From: Mucilaginibacter sp.
GTDB taxonomy: Bacteria; Bacteroidota; Bacteroidia; Sphingobacteriales; Sphingobacteriaceae
Direction of reading: 5' to 3'
Assembly: GCF_028288105.1 (NCBI RefSeq)
Contig: NZ_JAQBOI010000041.1
Location: forward strand, 1 to 36,501
Length of the DNA: 36,501 nt
A program made the position numbers and the translations under genes. Positions 15,427 through 24,055 of the stretch are shown in pieces (position 1 is the stretch's first letter; each line of letters starts with the position of its first letter). The notes below the pieces were generated by a model. That model was given only the letters and a program-made list of their open reading frames with translations. It was not told where the DNA came from and ran no database searches.

Positions 15427-15948
15427 ATGGAATCCTTTTTAACCAAGCTTAAAGATATAACCACATTTATTTTTGATGTGGATGGCGTACTAACCGACGG
15501 GTCGATATTTGTGACCGAAACCGGCGTGCAAAGCCGTGCCTTTAATATTAAGGATGGTTATGCCCTGCAACTGGCCGTAAAATGTGGTTATAATGTTGCT
15601 GCAATATCTGGTAGCCGGTCAAAAAGCGCATTGTTTCGTTTAAATAGCCTGGGTATAAATGATGTGTATCTGGGTGCGCATACCAAATCTGAGCGATTTA
15701 AAATTTACATCGAGGAAAAAAGCATCAACCCGGCCAACATCCTTTACATGGCCGATGATATCCCCGATCTGGCTGTGATGAAGCTGGTTGGCTTACCGGT
15801 TTGCCCCGCGGATGCCGCCGAAGAAATTAAAGCTATTTGTACCTATGTTTCGCCTTATGCCGGCGGCAAAGGCTGTGCCCGTGATATTATTGAAAAAGTA
15901 ATGAAGGTACAGGGTAAATGGATGAACGCCGAGGCGTATAGCTGGTAG
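15427..15948 (+). CDS. KdsC-like HAD phosphatase (KDO 8-phosphate phosphatase)
   Basis: This small C0-type HAD phosphatase resembles KdsC, which removes phosphate from KDO 8-phosphate in lipopolysaccharide core synthesis. In 173 residues it shows motif I DVDGVLTDG (nucleophile Asp17, acid Asp19), motif II Ser61 in ISGSRS, a Lys (in HTKSERFK, about 87) and motif IV ADDIPD with Asp110/Asp111. The C-terminal GGKGCARDIIEKVM matches the KdsC active-site tail. The protein has no cap domain and should form a tetramer. Related HADs act on other sugar phosphates, so the substrate is likely but unproven. Its neighbours do not include other KDO genes. Maf follows after 46 bp. Confidence 0.85.
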   Translation: MESFLTKLKDITTFIFDVDGVLTDGSIFVTETGVQSRAFNIKDGYALQLAVKCGYNVAAISGSRSKSALFRLNSLGINDVYLGAHTKSERFKIYIEEKSINPANILYMADDIPDLAVMKLVGLPVCPADAAEEIKAICTYVSPYAGGKGCARDIIEKVMKVQGKWMNAEAYSW

Positions 15949-15954
15949 GTGGTT

Positions 15955-15984
15955 AAGTCAAAAATGTAAAGTCAAAAGTCAAAA
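15955..15984. repeat. direct repeats AAGTCAAAA (three copies)
   Basis: Units at 15955-15963, 15969-15977 and 15976-15984 fill the 46-bp gap between the phosphatase and maf genes. No complementary arm is seen. The unit resembles other short-unit spacers in this window. Confidence 0.6.
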
Positions 15985-15994
15985 ATTTCTTAGC

Positions 15995-16567
15995 ATGAGT
16001 GCTTTTCCAAAGATAATTCTTGCATCAAAATCGCCAAGGCGGCAAGAGCTTTTAAGGATGATGGATATTGATTTCCGTGTGGTTTTAAAAGAGGTAGATG
16101 AATCCTACCCGGATGGCTTAACGCCCGCAGAGATAGCCGTTTACATTGCCGCCAAAAAAGCCGAAGCATTTGATGAAGATGTTACTGGCGAAGTAGTACT
16201 TACCGCCGATACCATTGTAGCTATTGACGGCCTAATATTAGGCAAACCCGAATCATCTGAGCATGCTGTAGAAATGCTGCAGCGCTTATCGGGCAAGGTG
16301 CACGAGGTTTATACCGGTGTTTGCCTGCTGCACAACCACCAATACAATAAATTTTACGACCGTAGTGAAGTGTTTTTCCGCAAGCTTACCGAACACGAGA
16401 TCCGCAGTTACGTGGAAGAATATCAACCTATGGATAAAGCCGGCTCATACGGCATCCAGCAGCGTATAGGCCTTATCGGCATCGAACGCATTAATGGCTC
16501 GTATACCAATGTGGTAGGGTTGCCTACTGAGAAGGTTTATCAGCAGTTGGTAAGATTGAAATCTTAG
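15995..16567 (+). CDS. maf: Maf-like nucleotide pyrophosphatase
   Basis: Maf proteins hydrolyse nucleoside triphosphates such as dTTP and UTP, or modified nucleotides, to the monophosphate and are linked to septum control. The 190-residue protein has the N-terminal ILASKSPRRQELL motif (Ser11, Arg14, Arg15), LTADTIVAIDG with catalytic Asp72, GKPESSEHAVEML, HEVYTGV and the late DKAGSYGIQ motif. This set matches the dTTP/UTP (YhdE) subgroup. Length is normal. It is the last gene of the plus-strand group and ends just before a large palindromic repeat that could stop transcription. Confidence 0.93.
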   Translation: MSAFPKIILASKSPRRQELLRMMDIDFRVVLKEVDESYPDGLTPAEIAVYIAAKKAEAFDEDVTGEVVLTADTIVAIDGLILGKPESSEHAVEMLQRLSGKVHEVYTGVCLLHNHQYNKFYDRSEVFFRKLTEHEIRSYVEEYQPMDKAGSYGIQQRIGLIGIERINGSYTNVVGLPTEKVYQQLVRLKS

Positions 16568-16606
16568 TTTCTCAGGACATTCAAGCCCACGCAATGACGT
16601 GGCCGG

Positions 16607-16684
16607 TGTAGAGACGCGATACTTCGCGTCTCCTTTATGCAAATTCAGCATGTAGGTTAAGACGCGAAGTATCGCGTCTCTACA
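16607..16684. repeat. 25-bp perfect inverted repeat, 'GAGACGCGATACTTCGCGTCT' family
   Basis: Arms 16607-16631 and 16660-16684 are perfectly complementary, and each arm is itself a hairpin with the core of the 4633-4656 terminator. The element therefore consists of two copies in inverted orientation around 28 nt. It separates the convergent maf and M1 peptidase genes. The right arm supplies the peptidase stop codon (TAG at 16680-16682). Confidence 0.85.
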
Positions 16685-18650
16685 GTTTCTTTGAATTATT
16701 CTTCCTGTTCACATCCGGTAAGGCATTATCCGGATCAATGGTTACGCTTTCAACTTCCTGCGTGGTTGGCAGGATGTAGGTGGTTACTTTGTTTTGCAGC
16801 CATGTCTCAACCGGGAAATAGATGCGCTGCTTGCTGCCATCCTTTAGTTTAGCTTCAACGGTAAATGGCATGGCCATCATTTCTTTATTGGCAATGGTTA
16901 ATTTCACGCCTTTGCTGTGGTCCTTATCCACGTATTTGGCATCAATGAGGGCTATATCCAGCTTGTAATTATTGTAGAACCATCCACGCCAAAACCATGA
17001 CAGGTCTTCACCTGCGCCGTTTTCCATCGAACGGAAAAAGTCATCCGGCTGTGGGTGTTTGTAGGCCCATTTGTTAATATAGTTACGAAACGCATAATCA
17101 AACCTGTCCTTACCCAGGATCTGCTCGCGCAGCAATATTAAGCCAAAGGCCGGTTTAAAATAGGTGAGGGGATGGCGATACTTCTCTGGAATGGCATCCG
17201 GTGCGGTCATAATGGTTGGCGAATTTGGGTCGATAATATGCGCGATGATCTCATCGGCCGGGTTGCCACCACCGGGGGCGTATTCACCATCGCGTTTTGG
17301 AGCGTACTCGCCTTTGTTGAACGCGTCAGATGCGTAAACATCTATAAAAGTATTAAAGCCTTCGTCCATCCAGGCAAAGCGGCGTTCGTCGCTGCCTACA
17401 ATCATCGGGAACCAGTTGTGGCCTATTTCGTGCGCGGTAACAAAAAATAGTTCAACGCCTTTATCGTTCATGCCATCAAACAATATACCCGGGTATTCCA
17501 TGCCGGCTGCTATGCCCGCCTCATTTATGGCAGTAGGATAAGGGTACGGGTACCACTTTTCGGAAAAGTGCTCAATAGCGCCCTTCAGGTATTCTGTTGA
17601 TCGGTCCCACGCATTATTGCCCTGGCTTTCTACCGGGTAAACAGACATGCTCATTGATTTTTTACCACCCGGCAAGTTCACCCTTGCAGCATCCCAAATA
17701 AAGGCTTTAGAGGCGCCAAAGGCCACATCGCGGGTATTCAGCATTTTGTAATGCCAGGTTAGTGTGCCTTTATTTACCGGGCGCGATGATGGGTCGGTAA
17801 CCTCGGCCGCGGTACGGATCATTATTGTTTTGTCGCTGTTACGGGCAGCCTCTAAACGGCTAATTTGTTTGGCAGTTAGTACTTCTTTGGGATTCAGCAG
17901 ATCGCCGGGGCCGGCCACTAATACATCCCACGGTACGGTTACGGAGTAGTCGATATCGCCATATTCACAATAAAATTCACCGCTGCCTAAAAATGGTGCG
18001 GTTGCCCAGCCACGGCTATCATCATAAACACACATGCGCGGGAAGAACTGGGCTATTTCGAAGATCTTTCCGTTTTTGGTATCCACATAATCGGTACGGC
18101 CGCCAAAAGCGCCGGGGATAGTGTAATGGTATTTGATGCTCAGCTTTATAGGGCCTTTACCCATTGGCTTTGCCAAACGGATCTGCATACGGGTATCGGT
18201 AATAACAAAATTGGCCCTTCTGCGCTCATCGCCATTATCAATATATACCGATTCTATTTCGTAGCCACTGGTGTGTTGCGTAGCCTGCGCGCCGGTAACA
18301 AAGTTAGAGCGGGCATCTTTTTTATAAGTGTTTTGGTCAAGTTGCAGCCACAAGTATTGCAGTGCATCGGGACTATTGTTTACATAGGTAATTTCGGCTG
18401 TGCCGCTTAAGGTTTTGGTAACGGTATCCAGCTTTACAGCCAGTTTATAATTTACATGGTTTTGCCAGTATTTAGGGCCGGGCTCGCCATTGGCAGAGTG
18501 AAATTCGTTTCCCTTTTCGGTATATGGCAGGGGCGAAAACAGCACTGATGGCTGGTAATTGGTAGTTATGGTATCGTTAGGGTTATTTTTTTGTGCCTGT
18601 ACGAAAAAGGCGGAAAGCAATAATAAAGAAGTGCCGATAATTTTTTTCAT
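16680..18650 (-). CDS. M1 family metallo-aminopeptidase, exported
   Basis: This is a zinc aminopeptidase of the M1 family. From Met at 18650 it has 656 residues: an N-terminal signal peptide (KKII, a hydrophobic stretch, AQA-type cleavage near residue 19), a beta-rich N-terminal domain to about 330 and the catalytic domain. Zinc motif HEIGH at 407-411 is followed 18 residues later by Glu430 in WMDEG. AGMEYP at 382-387 replaces the GAMEN exopeptidase motif. The product should act in the periplasm or outer membrane on peptides. An upstream ATG at 18683 would hide the signal peptide, so I prefer 18650. The stop codon lies in a repeat arm. The gene is divergent from the CarboxypepD_reg-like gene. 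Confidence 0.93.
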   Translation of the reverse strand: MKKIIGTSLLLLSAFFVQAQKNNPNDTITTNYQPSVLFSPLPYTEKGNEFHSANGEPGPKYWQNHVNYKLAVKLDTVTKTLSGTAEITYVNNSPDALQYLWLQLDQNTYKKDARSNFVTGAQATQHTSGYEIESVYIDNGDERRRANFVITDTRMQIRLAKPMGKGPIKLSIKYHYTIPGAFGGRTDYVDTKNGKIFEIAQFFPRMCVYDDSRGWATAPFLGSGEFYCEYGDIDYSVTVPWDVLVAGPGDLLNPKEVLTAKQISRLEAARNSDKTIMIRTAAEVTDPSSRPVNKGTLTWHYKMLNTRDVAFGASKAFIWDAARVNLPGGKKSMSMSVYPVESQGNNAWDRSTEYLKGAIEHFSEKWYPYPYPTAINEAGIAAGMEYPGILFDGMNDKGVELFFVTAHEIGHNWFPMIVGSDERRFAWMDEGFNTFIDVYASDAFNKGEYAPKRDGEYAPGGGNPADEIIAHIIDPNSPTIMTAPDAIPEKYRHPLTYFKPAFGLILLREQILGKDRFDYAFRNYINKWAYKHPQPDDFFRSMENGAGEDLSWFWRGWFYNNYKLDIALIDAKYVDKDHSKGVKLTIANKEMMAMPFTVEAKLKDGSKQRIYFPVETWLQNKVTTYILPTTQEVESVTIDPDNALPDVNRKNNSKKL

Positions 18651-18792
18651 GTTGTGAGCGACGATAAGCGAAGCAATATACAAAGGTTGCCGAACAATTT
18701 GATTTTGTGTTAAGAAAGTTATAATTGAAAAAAAATATGAATTAGGTTATGGAAAGCTGCGGGTTGCTGCATCTGATAAGAAACACAATGTT

Positions 18793-19503
18793 ATGCAACC
18801 TATTCAAAAGATCACCATCCCCGAAGCATGCCACCAACAATGGCAGCAAATGACAGCTGTTGACAACGGCAGGCATTGCCAACAATGCTGTAAAACTGTT
18901 ACAGATTTTACGGTAATGTCAAACATCGAAATATTAAATTACCTATCGGCGCATAAAGATGTTTGCGGGCGATTTGATAAAGAACGGTTGGAGGTGTTGA
19001 ATACAGAACTTAACCAAGAAGTTAAAATACGTTTTGGATGGAAGAAACTGGCATTAGCCGCGGCGTTAGCAAGCTTATTTACAACCATAAAAGCTGAGGC
19101 AAAATCGCCCGAAATAACTGTTAAAGCCTCTCCGTCTTTTAAAAATGCAGAAGAGGTACCAACTTCTGATACCACTGCTTATATTACTATAAGAGGTAAA
19201 GTTATAGGAGAAGATGATAACAGTCCACTACCGGGCGTTTCTATCAGAGTTAAACACTTAACCATAGGTGCATTAACCAATGCAAATGGTGAGTTTAACT
19301 TTAAAGTACCTGTCACTGCCGATAGCTTAATGATATCATATATAGGATATGAGAATTATGAAGTTAAAGTTGCCGATCTTACCAAAGAATCTAATTGCGT
19401 GTCATTGAAAATGAGGTCGGTAATGTTAGGCGGGGCTATAACCGTTGTAAGGCGGGTACCGTTCTACAAAGCCTGGTGGTACAAACTTAAGCGCGTATTT
19501 TAA
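18793..19503 (+). CDS. CarboxypepD_reg-like protein with Cys-rich N-terminal domain
   Basis: The 236-residue protein has three parts. Residues 1-65 hold a cysteine-rich cytosolic-looking segment (Cys13, Cys29, Cys32, Cys33, Cys58) with the phrase NGRHCQQCCKTVTDFT. Residues 84-99 form a hydrophobic helix, probably one membrane pass. Residues 130-210 are a carboxypeptidase-regulatory-like beta-sandwich (ITIRGKVIGEDDNSPLPGVS, then GEFNF and ISYIGY), the fold used as N-terminal plug extension in TonB-dependent receptors. Here no receptor barrel follows. The layout suggests an anchored protein with its sandwich in the periplasm; function is unknown. Its stop codon overlaps that of the convergent ppx gene. 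Confidence 0.82.
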   Translation: MQPIQKITIPEACHQQWQQMTAVDNGRHCQQCCKTVTDFTVMSNIEILNYLSAHKDVCGRFDKERLEVLNTELNQEVKIRFGWKKLALAAALASLFTTIKAEAKSPEITVKASPSFKNAEEVPTSDTTAYITIRGKVIGEDDNSPLPGVSIRVKHLTIGALTNANGEFNFKVPVTADSLMISYIGYENYEVKVADLTKESNCVSLKMRSVMLGGAITVVRRVPFYKAWWYKLKRVF

Positions 19504-20429
19504 CCCAGCATCTGCGCCAGCACACCTTCTTTTAGCGAGTAGGTAGACATAGTAACATCGGCTAAACCCATTTTTTGCATCATGTAAATTGTAATTAAGC
19601 TTGCTACTACTATCATATCTACCCGTACCGGGATAATGCCTTTCATATTGGCGCGTTGGCTGTGGGTTGATTTAATAAGTCTTTCTATCAGGTCTAAAAG
19701 TTCATCAATATCAAATTCATAAACCTTGGTTTTCTTTATGTCGAATTTTTTGCCTTTCTCCAGTTCAATAACCTCGGCAAAGCTCTCGAACGCGCCGGAT
19801 GACCCGATAAGAATAGAAGGCTTGTACTTTGATGCGGCCAAAAATAGCTCGGGTAATTTTGTGTTTAAGTATTTGGTTAACTCTTTTATGGATAGCACGG
19901 GTATAGGGTCGGTTTGGTGAAACTTGTCCATTAACCGGGCGGCGCCTATTTCAAAGCTTTGCTTCCAAAGCACTTCGTTATCGTTACCGATGATAAATTC
20001 TACACTGCCGCCGCCAATATCCATTATCAGGGCGTTATCGTCGCTTAAGCAGCCGCTGGCTTTTATGCCATTGTAAATGTAGGCTGCTTCCTGTTCGCCA
20101 TTAATAAGTTCTATCTGGATGCCGGTTTTTTCTTTTACCTCGCGGATAAAGTCCACGCCGTTACCTGCGTTACGAATGGCAGATGTGGCAATGGCCCTTA
20201 TCTCGGTCACCTTATTTTCTTCGATGTGTTTTTGAAAACGCTGCATGGTAGCAACGCCGCGTGCAAAGGCTGCCGGCTGGATAATGCCTTTATTGATTCC
20301 CCCTTCGCCCAGCTTTACACCTTCGTTGGTGTGAAATATCTCCATAAAATTATCCGCAGAACCCTCTGCTATAAGCAGATGAAAGGTATTTGTACCCAGG
20401 TCCATTACAGCAATGCGTTTGTTATTCAT
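19500..20429 (-). CDS. Ppx/GppA family phosphatase (exopolyphosphatase-like)
   Basis: This cytosolic enzyme of the ASKHA fold splits the terminal phosphate from polyphosphate or from pppGpp. The 309-residue protein is the short form with only the two Ppx/GppA domains. Phosphate-loop motifs are visible: MDLGTNTFHLLIAE at 9-22, INGEQEAAYI near 108-117 and MDIGGGSVEF near 139-148. It lacks the HD-like C-terminal domain of long Ppx proteins. Substrate choice between polyphosphate and pppGpp cannot be read from sequence. The stop TAA at 19500-19502 shares bases with the stop of the convergent gene (palindromic TTAA). The terminator of the ABC pair lies just before its start, so it likely has its own promoter. 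Confidence 0.93.
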   Translation of the reverse strand: MNNKRIAVMDLGTNTFHLLIAEGSADNFMEIFHTNEGVKLGEGGINKGIIQPAAFARGVATMQRFQKHIEENKVTEIRAIATSAIRNAGNGVDFIREVKEKTGIQIELINGEQEAAYIYNGIKASGCLSDDNALIMDIGGGSVEFIIGNDNEVLWKQSFEIGAARLMDKFHQTDPIPVLSIKELTKYLNTKLPELFLAASKYKPSILIGSSGAFESFAEVIELEKGKKFDIKKTKVYEFDIDELLDLIERLIKSTHSQRANMKGIIPVRVDMIVVASLITIYMMQKMGLADVTMSTYSLKEGVLAQMLG

Positions 20430-20441
20430 CGTTGGCTAAAA

Positions 20442-20481
20442 TAAAAAAATCCCTGCTAAAGTTTGGCTTAAGCGGGGATTT
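20442..20481 (-). terminator. rho-independent terminator of the ABC exporter pair
   Basis: On the minus strand a GC-rich stem (20447-20481, one mismatch and one wobble pair) is followed by a run of seven T (complement of 20443-20449). It lies downstream of the ABC permease stop and ends 13 bp before the ppx start codon. Confidence 0.8.
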
Positions 20482-20506
20482 AAATATGATAAGGTTAAGG
20501 GCATTC

Positions 20507-20561
20507 GGTGAGGACACCGAACACAGGGTATAATAAATATCTCGTGGCTGGTGTCCTCACC
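20507..20561. repeat. 12-bp inverted repeat GGTGAGGACACC
   Basis: GGTGAGGACACC (20507-20518) is exactly complementary to GGTGTCCTCACC (20550-20561), 31 nt apart. It lies between the ABC permease stop and its terminator. The core GGGGACACC/GAGGACACC also appears at 29888-29911. Confidence 0.75.
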
Positions 20562-20569
20562 TTCACATA

Positions 20570-21823
20570 CTATTCTTTATAAAAGAACCATTTGGCCAAT
20601 TCTTTAAAGCTTGCTTTTTTACCATACATTAATACGCCAACACGGTAAATGCGTGCTGCAACGTAGGTAGTAAATAAGAAGCCGATTATCATCATAAACA
20701 TTGACAAACCTAATTGCCAGTCGGGAACGCCGCCAAACGGTACCCGCACCATCATAGCTACCGGTGCTGTAAAAGGTATTATTGACAACCATACTGCCAG
20801 CGGACTATCAGGCGCCCGGAACAATACCGATACCGACAAAATATAGGTAAACAGCAACGGCAGCGTTATAGGGAACATAAATTGCTGAGTTTCGGTCTCG
20901 CTGTCAACAGCGGAGCCTACTGCTGCAAATAATGCGCTATACAGCAAGTATCCTGTGATAAAGTAAAACAGAAAACATCCCAATATGTAGCCGAACGGAA
21001 TGGTTTGCAGGGTTTCTAAAACACCCCCCATAGGGCTACCCGGCCCTGATGCGGCCTGCCCTGCAATTTTTGTTGATATGATTGATAATACTATCCATGC
21101 GGTAAACTGAGTTAAACCTACCAGGCCAACGCCAATAATTTTACCAAGCATCAGCTGAAAAGGTTTTACCGATGATATGATGACTTCGATGATACGGCTG
21201 GTTTTTTCTTCGATAACACCACGCATAACCTGGGCGCCATATATGAACAATGCTAAGTAAATAAATATAGCACAGGCAATACCTACCATCATTGATGGGC
21301 CCACATTAGCATCTTTGGTGCCGGTTTCAGTTACCTCCATGGCATTAACAGATACCTTGCTTTTTTTAGCCTTGTTTAAAAGTGCTGTATCAATATGATT
21401 AGCCAGCATAGTATTGGTTGAGGCTATCTCATTCATCTGGTCCTCTACTTCACCGGTAAGGGTAAATGACGGTTTCTTTTTAGAGAAAAACTGTACGGGC
21501 TTGTGAGCGTAATCTTTAGATATTAACAGCACAGAAAGGTCCTCATTGTCTTTAAGGCCTTCTTTGGCTTTCTCTACAGGTTCATTGGTAGGAATAAATT
21601 GTATGTTTTTGGCGTTCTTTAGCTTGCCTTCAAACATATGGCTTTCGTCTATAACCTTTACAATTTGTGGTTTCGAGATCTCCATGCTATCCTTAGCTAT
21701 AAAAGCAATTAGTGCCGACATGCCCAATATCAATAAGGGCACCACAAATATCATTACGATAAAGCTTTTTTTGCGCACACGGGTTATATACTCGCGCTGT
21801 ATGATCAATAATACTTTATTCAT
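20570..21823 (-). CDS. ABC-2 type transporter permease (NatB/YhaP-like)
   Basis: This is the membrane half of an ABC exporter. The 417-residue protein begins with a basic cytosolic stretch (REYITRVRKKSF), a first helix at about 20-43, a large extracytoplasmic domain at about 45-180 and then five hydrophobic segments in the second half, including FIYLALFIYGAQVMRGVIEEKTSRIIEVI. That phrase and layout match the ABC-2/NatB-YhaP family. The gene starts 3 bp after the ATPase gene, so the two are translationally coupled and form one transporter. NatB relatives export sodium, but others export drugs or peptides; the substrate is unknown here. A rho-independent terminator follows. Confidence 0.9.
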   Translation of the reverse strand: MNKVLLIIQREYITRVRKKSFIVMIFVVPLLILGMSALIAFIAKDSMEISKPQIVKVIDESHMFEGKLKNAKNIQFIPTNEPVEKAKEGLKDNEDLSVLLISKDYAHKPVQFFSKKKPSFTLTGEVEDQMNEIASTNTMLANHIDTALLNKAKKSKVSVNAMEVTETGTKDANVGPSMMVGIACAIFIYLALFIYGAQVMRGVIEEKTSRIIEVIISSVKPFQLMLGKIIGVGLVGLTQFTAWIVLSIISTKIAGQAASGPGSPMGGVLETLQTIPFGYILGCFLFYFITGYLLYSALFAAVGSAVDSETETQQFMFPITLPLLFTYILSVSVLFRAPDSPLAVWLSIIPFTAPVAMMVRVPFGGVPDWQLGLSMFMMIIGFLFTTYVAARIYRVGVLMYGKKASFKELAKWFFYKE

Positions 21824-21826
21824 GGC

Positions 21827-22732
21827 TTAGGCTATTAGGTTTACTTTTTCAATGAAGATCTCGTTCATGCTGGGTATTACTTCCTGCAACATGTTGATCT
21901 TTGTTTTAGGGATAAGATACTGCAGCACATCATTAGCTGAGGTACTGCTTAGCTTAATTTTAATGATGTTGCTGCTGTCTTCGCCTACTATCTCGCTAAG
22001 CACTTCGAAAGGCTGTGAGCCGTCGAAAGTTAGCTGTTCGCCGGTGTATTCTACCAGGTAGGTTTCGTTCTTGTAAGAGTTGCGAATATGCTTAACGCGG
22101 CCATCCAGTATCTTACGCGATTTATGGATGAGGGCGATAGAATCGCAAAGCTCCTCAACAGATTCCATGCGGTGGGTAGAGAAAAGGATGGTAGCGCCAT
22201 TGCGGTTTAGTTCCAGTATCTCATCTTTTATCAGCTCGGCATTTACCGGGTCAAATCCGCTGAAGGGTTCATCAAGGATGATCAGATCGGGCTCATGTAA
22301 AACGGTAGCTACAAACTGTGCCTTTTGCTGCATCCCTTTTGATAGCTCTTCAATTTTTTTCTTCCACCAGGTTTCCATATCCAGTTTTTTGAACCAGTGT
22401 TTTAACCTTGTGGTGGCCTCGTCGCGGGTTAGGCCTTTTAGGCGGGCCAGGTATATCATTTGCTCGCCTATCTCCATCTTTTTGTACAGGCCGCGTTCTT
22501 CGGGCAGGTAACCAATACGCTCAATGTGCGATTGATTAAGCTTATGCCCGTTGAAGTAAACTTCGCCAGAATCGGGGGCTGTTATTTGGTTAATAATACG
22601 GATGAGTGAGGTTTTACCGGCGCCATTTGGGCCAAGCAGGCCAAATATTTTACCGCTTTCTACTTCAAGGCTCACATCGTCTAACGCCCGGTGACCGGCG
22701 TATTGTTTAACAATGTTGCGAATGCTTAGCAT
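21827..22732 (-). CDS. ABC transporter ATP-binding protein (NatA/YhaQ-like)
   Basis: The ATPase half of the exporter has 301 residues. Walker A GPNGAGKT is at 34-41, the Q-loop at YLPEERGLY, the ABC signature at LSKGMQQKAQF, Walker B and D-loop at LIILDEPFSGFDP and the H-loop at STHRMESVE. From about residue 215 to 300 lies a C-terminal extension (DUF4162-like) typical of the NatA/YhaQ exporter ATPases that pair with ABC-2 permeases. It works at the cytosolic face of the inner membrane. The permease gene follows after 3 bp. Upstream, 151 bp separate it from the dnaJ stop, with the dnaJ terminator between. Confidence 0.93.
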   Translation of the reverse strand: MLSIRNIVKQYAGHRALDDVSLEVESGKIFGLLGPNGAGKTSLIRIINQITAPDSGEVYFNGHKLNQSHIERIGYLPEERGLYKKMEIGEQMIYLARLKGLTRDEATTRLKHWFKKLDMETWWKKKIEELSKGMQQKAQFVATVLHEPDLIILDEPFSGFDPVNAELIKDEILELNRNGATILFSTHRMESVEELCDSIALIHKSRKILDGRVKHIRNSYKNETYLVEYTGEQLTFDGSQPFEVLSEIVGEDSSNIIKIKLSSTSANDVLQYLIPKTKINMLQEVIPSMNEIFIEKVNLIA

Positions 22733-22833
22733 ATCAGGATTTAGTTTTATGCTAAATTAGATATAAGCGCGAATGTATTGTTACAAATAATTCTTTGTGG
22801 GATAACGGAGTTATATGGTAATCAAATACTAAC

Positions 22834-22861
22834 AAAAAAGCCCCGCATAATGCAGGGCTTT
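22834..22861 (-). terminator. rho-independent terminator of grpE-dnaJ
   Basis: AAAGCCC(C)GCA-TAA-TGC(A)GGGCTTT at 22837-22861 forms a stem with one mismatch. On the minus strand it is followed by six T (complement of 22834-22839). It lies 22 bp after the dnaJ stop. Confidence 0.85.
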
Positions 22862-22883
22862 CAATTATCTTCTGATATTACAG

Positions 22884-24047
22884 TTATTCAAAATATTCCT
22901 TCATCCGTTCAAAAAAGCTTTTTTCGTTTTTGCCCGGGTTGGGTTTAAAGTTAGGGGAACCTTGCAGTTTCTCTAATGCTTCGCGTTCTTCGCGGCTTAG
23001 GGCTTTTGGTGTCCAAATGTTGATGTGTATCAGTTGGTCGCCACGGTGGTAAGAGTTTACCTCCGGTACGCCTTTACCTTTTAAACGCAGTATTTTACCA
23101 CCCTGTGTGCCCGGCTCAATCTTTATTTTGGCCTTGCCATCAATAGTTGGTATTTCAACGCTGGTACCTAAAGCGGCATCAACAAAGTTGATATGCAGAT
23201 CGTATATCACATTATTACCATCGCGTTTTAATGTTTCGTGAGGAATCTCTTCAATCAGGATGATCAAATCGCCCGGTACACCACCACGTGGGGCAGCATT
23301 ACCTTTACCGCTCATGCTTAACTGCATGCCTTCGCTTACACCTGCCGGAACGTTTATGGTAATAGTTTCCTCGCCGCGTACAACACCATCGCCGTGGCAA
23401 ACATTACATTTTGAGGTAATAACAGAACCTTCGCCATTACAGGTAGGGCAGGTGCTGGTTGTTTGCATCTGGCCTAAAATAGTATTGGTTACCCTACGTA
23501 CAGAACCCGCGCCACCGCAGGTTTTACAAGTTTGGAAAGATGATTTATCCTTAGCGCCTGTGCCATCGCAAGTGTTACAAAGTATCTGTTTGTTTACTTT
23601 TATTTTCTTTTCGGCGCCGTTTGCAATTTCTTCAAGCGATAATCTTACTTTGATACGCAAGTTACTGCCACGTGCTACCCTGCGGCCACCACCCTGACGG
23701 CCACCACCACCACCAAAGAAACCTTCGAACGGACTACCACCGCCAAATATATCGCCAAACTGGCTGAATATGTCGTCCATATTCATGCTGCCGCCACCAT
23801 AACCACCGCCATTTGCAGAGCCTGCATTAGCCGCATGGCCAAACTGGTTGTAACGCTGGCGTTTTTCGGGGTTGCTTAAAACCTCGTAGGCTTCGGCAGC
23901 TTCCTTAAATTTTTCTTCAGCAGCTTTATCACCTTCGTTTTTATCCGGGTGATATTTAATAGCCATTTTACGATACGCCTTCTTTATCTCATCGGCATCT
24001 GCGCCTTTGCTAATCCCCAGCACATCGTAATAATCTCTCTTAGCCAT
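22884..24047 (-). CDS. dnaJ: chaperone protein DnaJ
   Basis: DnaJ (Hsp40) delivers unfolded proteins to DnaK and stimulates its ATPase. The 387-residue protein is a full type I DnaJ: J domain 1-70 with HPDK at 33-36, Gly/Phe-rich linker 72-122, zinc domain with four CxxCxGxG repeats (Cys157/160, 174/177, 200/203, 214/217) and C-terminal substrate-binding domains to the end. Length is usual. The grpE gene lies 141 bp upstream in the same direction and a terminator follows, so grpE-dnaJ is one heat-shock operon. The dnaK gene is not in the window, as is common in Bacteroidota. Confidence 0.98.
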   Translation of the reverse strand: MAKRDYYDVLGISKGADADEIKKAYRKMAIKYHPDKNEGDKAAEEKFKEAAEAYEVLSNPEKRQRYNQFGHAANAGSANGGGYGGGSMNMDDIFSQFGDIFGGGSPFEGFFGGGGGRQGGGRRVARGSNLRIKVRLSLEEIANGAEKKIKVNKQILCNTCDGTGAKDKSSFQTCKTCGGAGSVRRVTNTILGQMQTTSTCPTCNGEGSVITSKCNVCHGDGVVRGEETITINVPAGVSEGMQLSMSGKGNAAPRGGVPGDLIILIEEIPHETLKRDGNNVIYDLHINFVDAALGTSVEIPTIDGKAKIKIEPGTQGGKILRLKGKGVPEVNSYHRGDQLIHINIWTPKALSREEREALEKLQGSPNFKPNPGKNEKSFFERMKEYFE

Positions 24048-24055
24048 TTTTTTAA

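Noticed and set aside
22080..22511. 143-codon plus-strand frame opposite the ABC ATPase, and similar frames opposite dnaJ (23260-23697) and the CBS gene (4168-4593)
   Set aside because: All are shadows of well-identified genes with no recognisable domain of their own.
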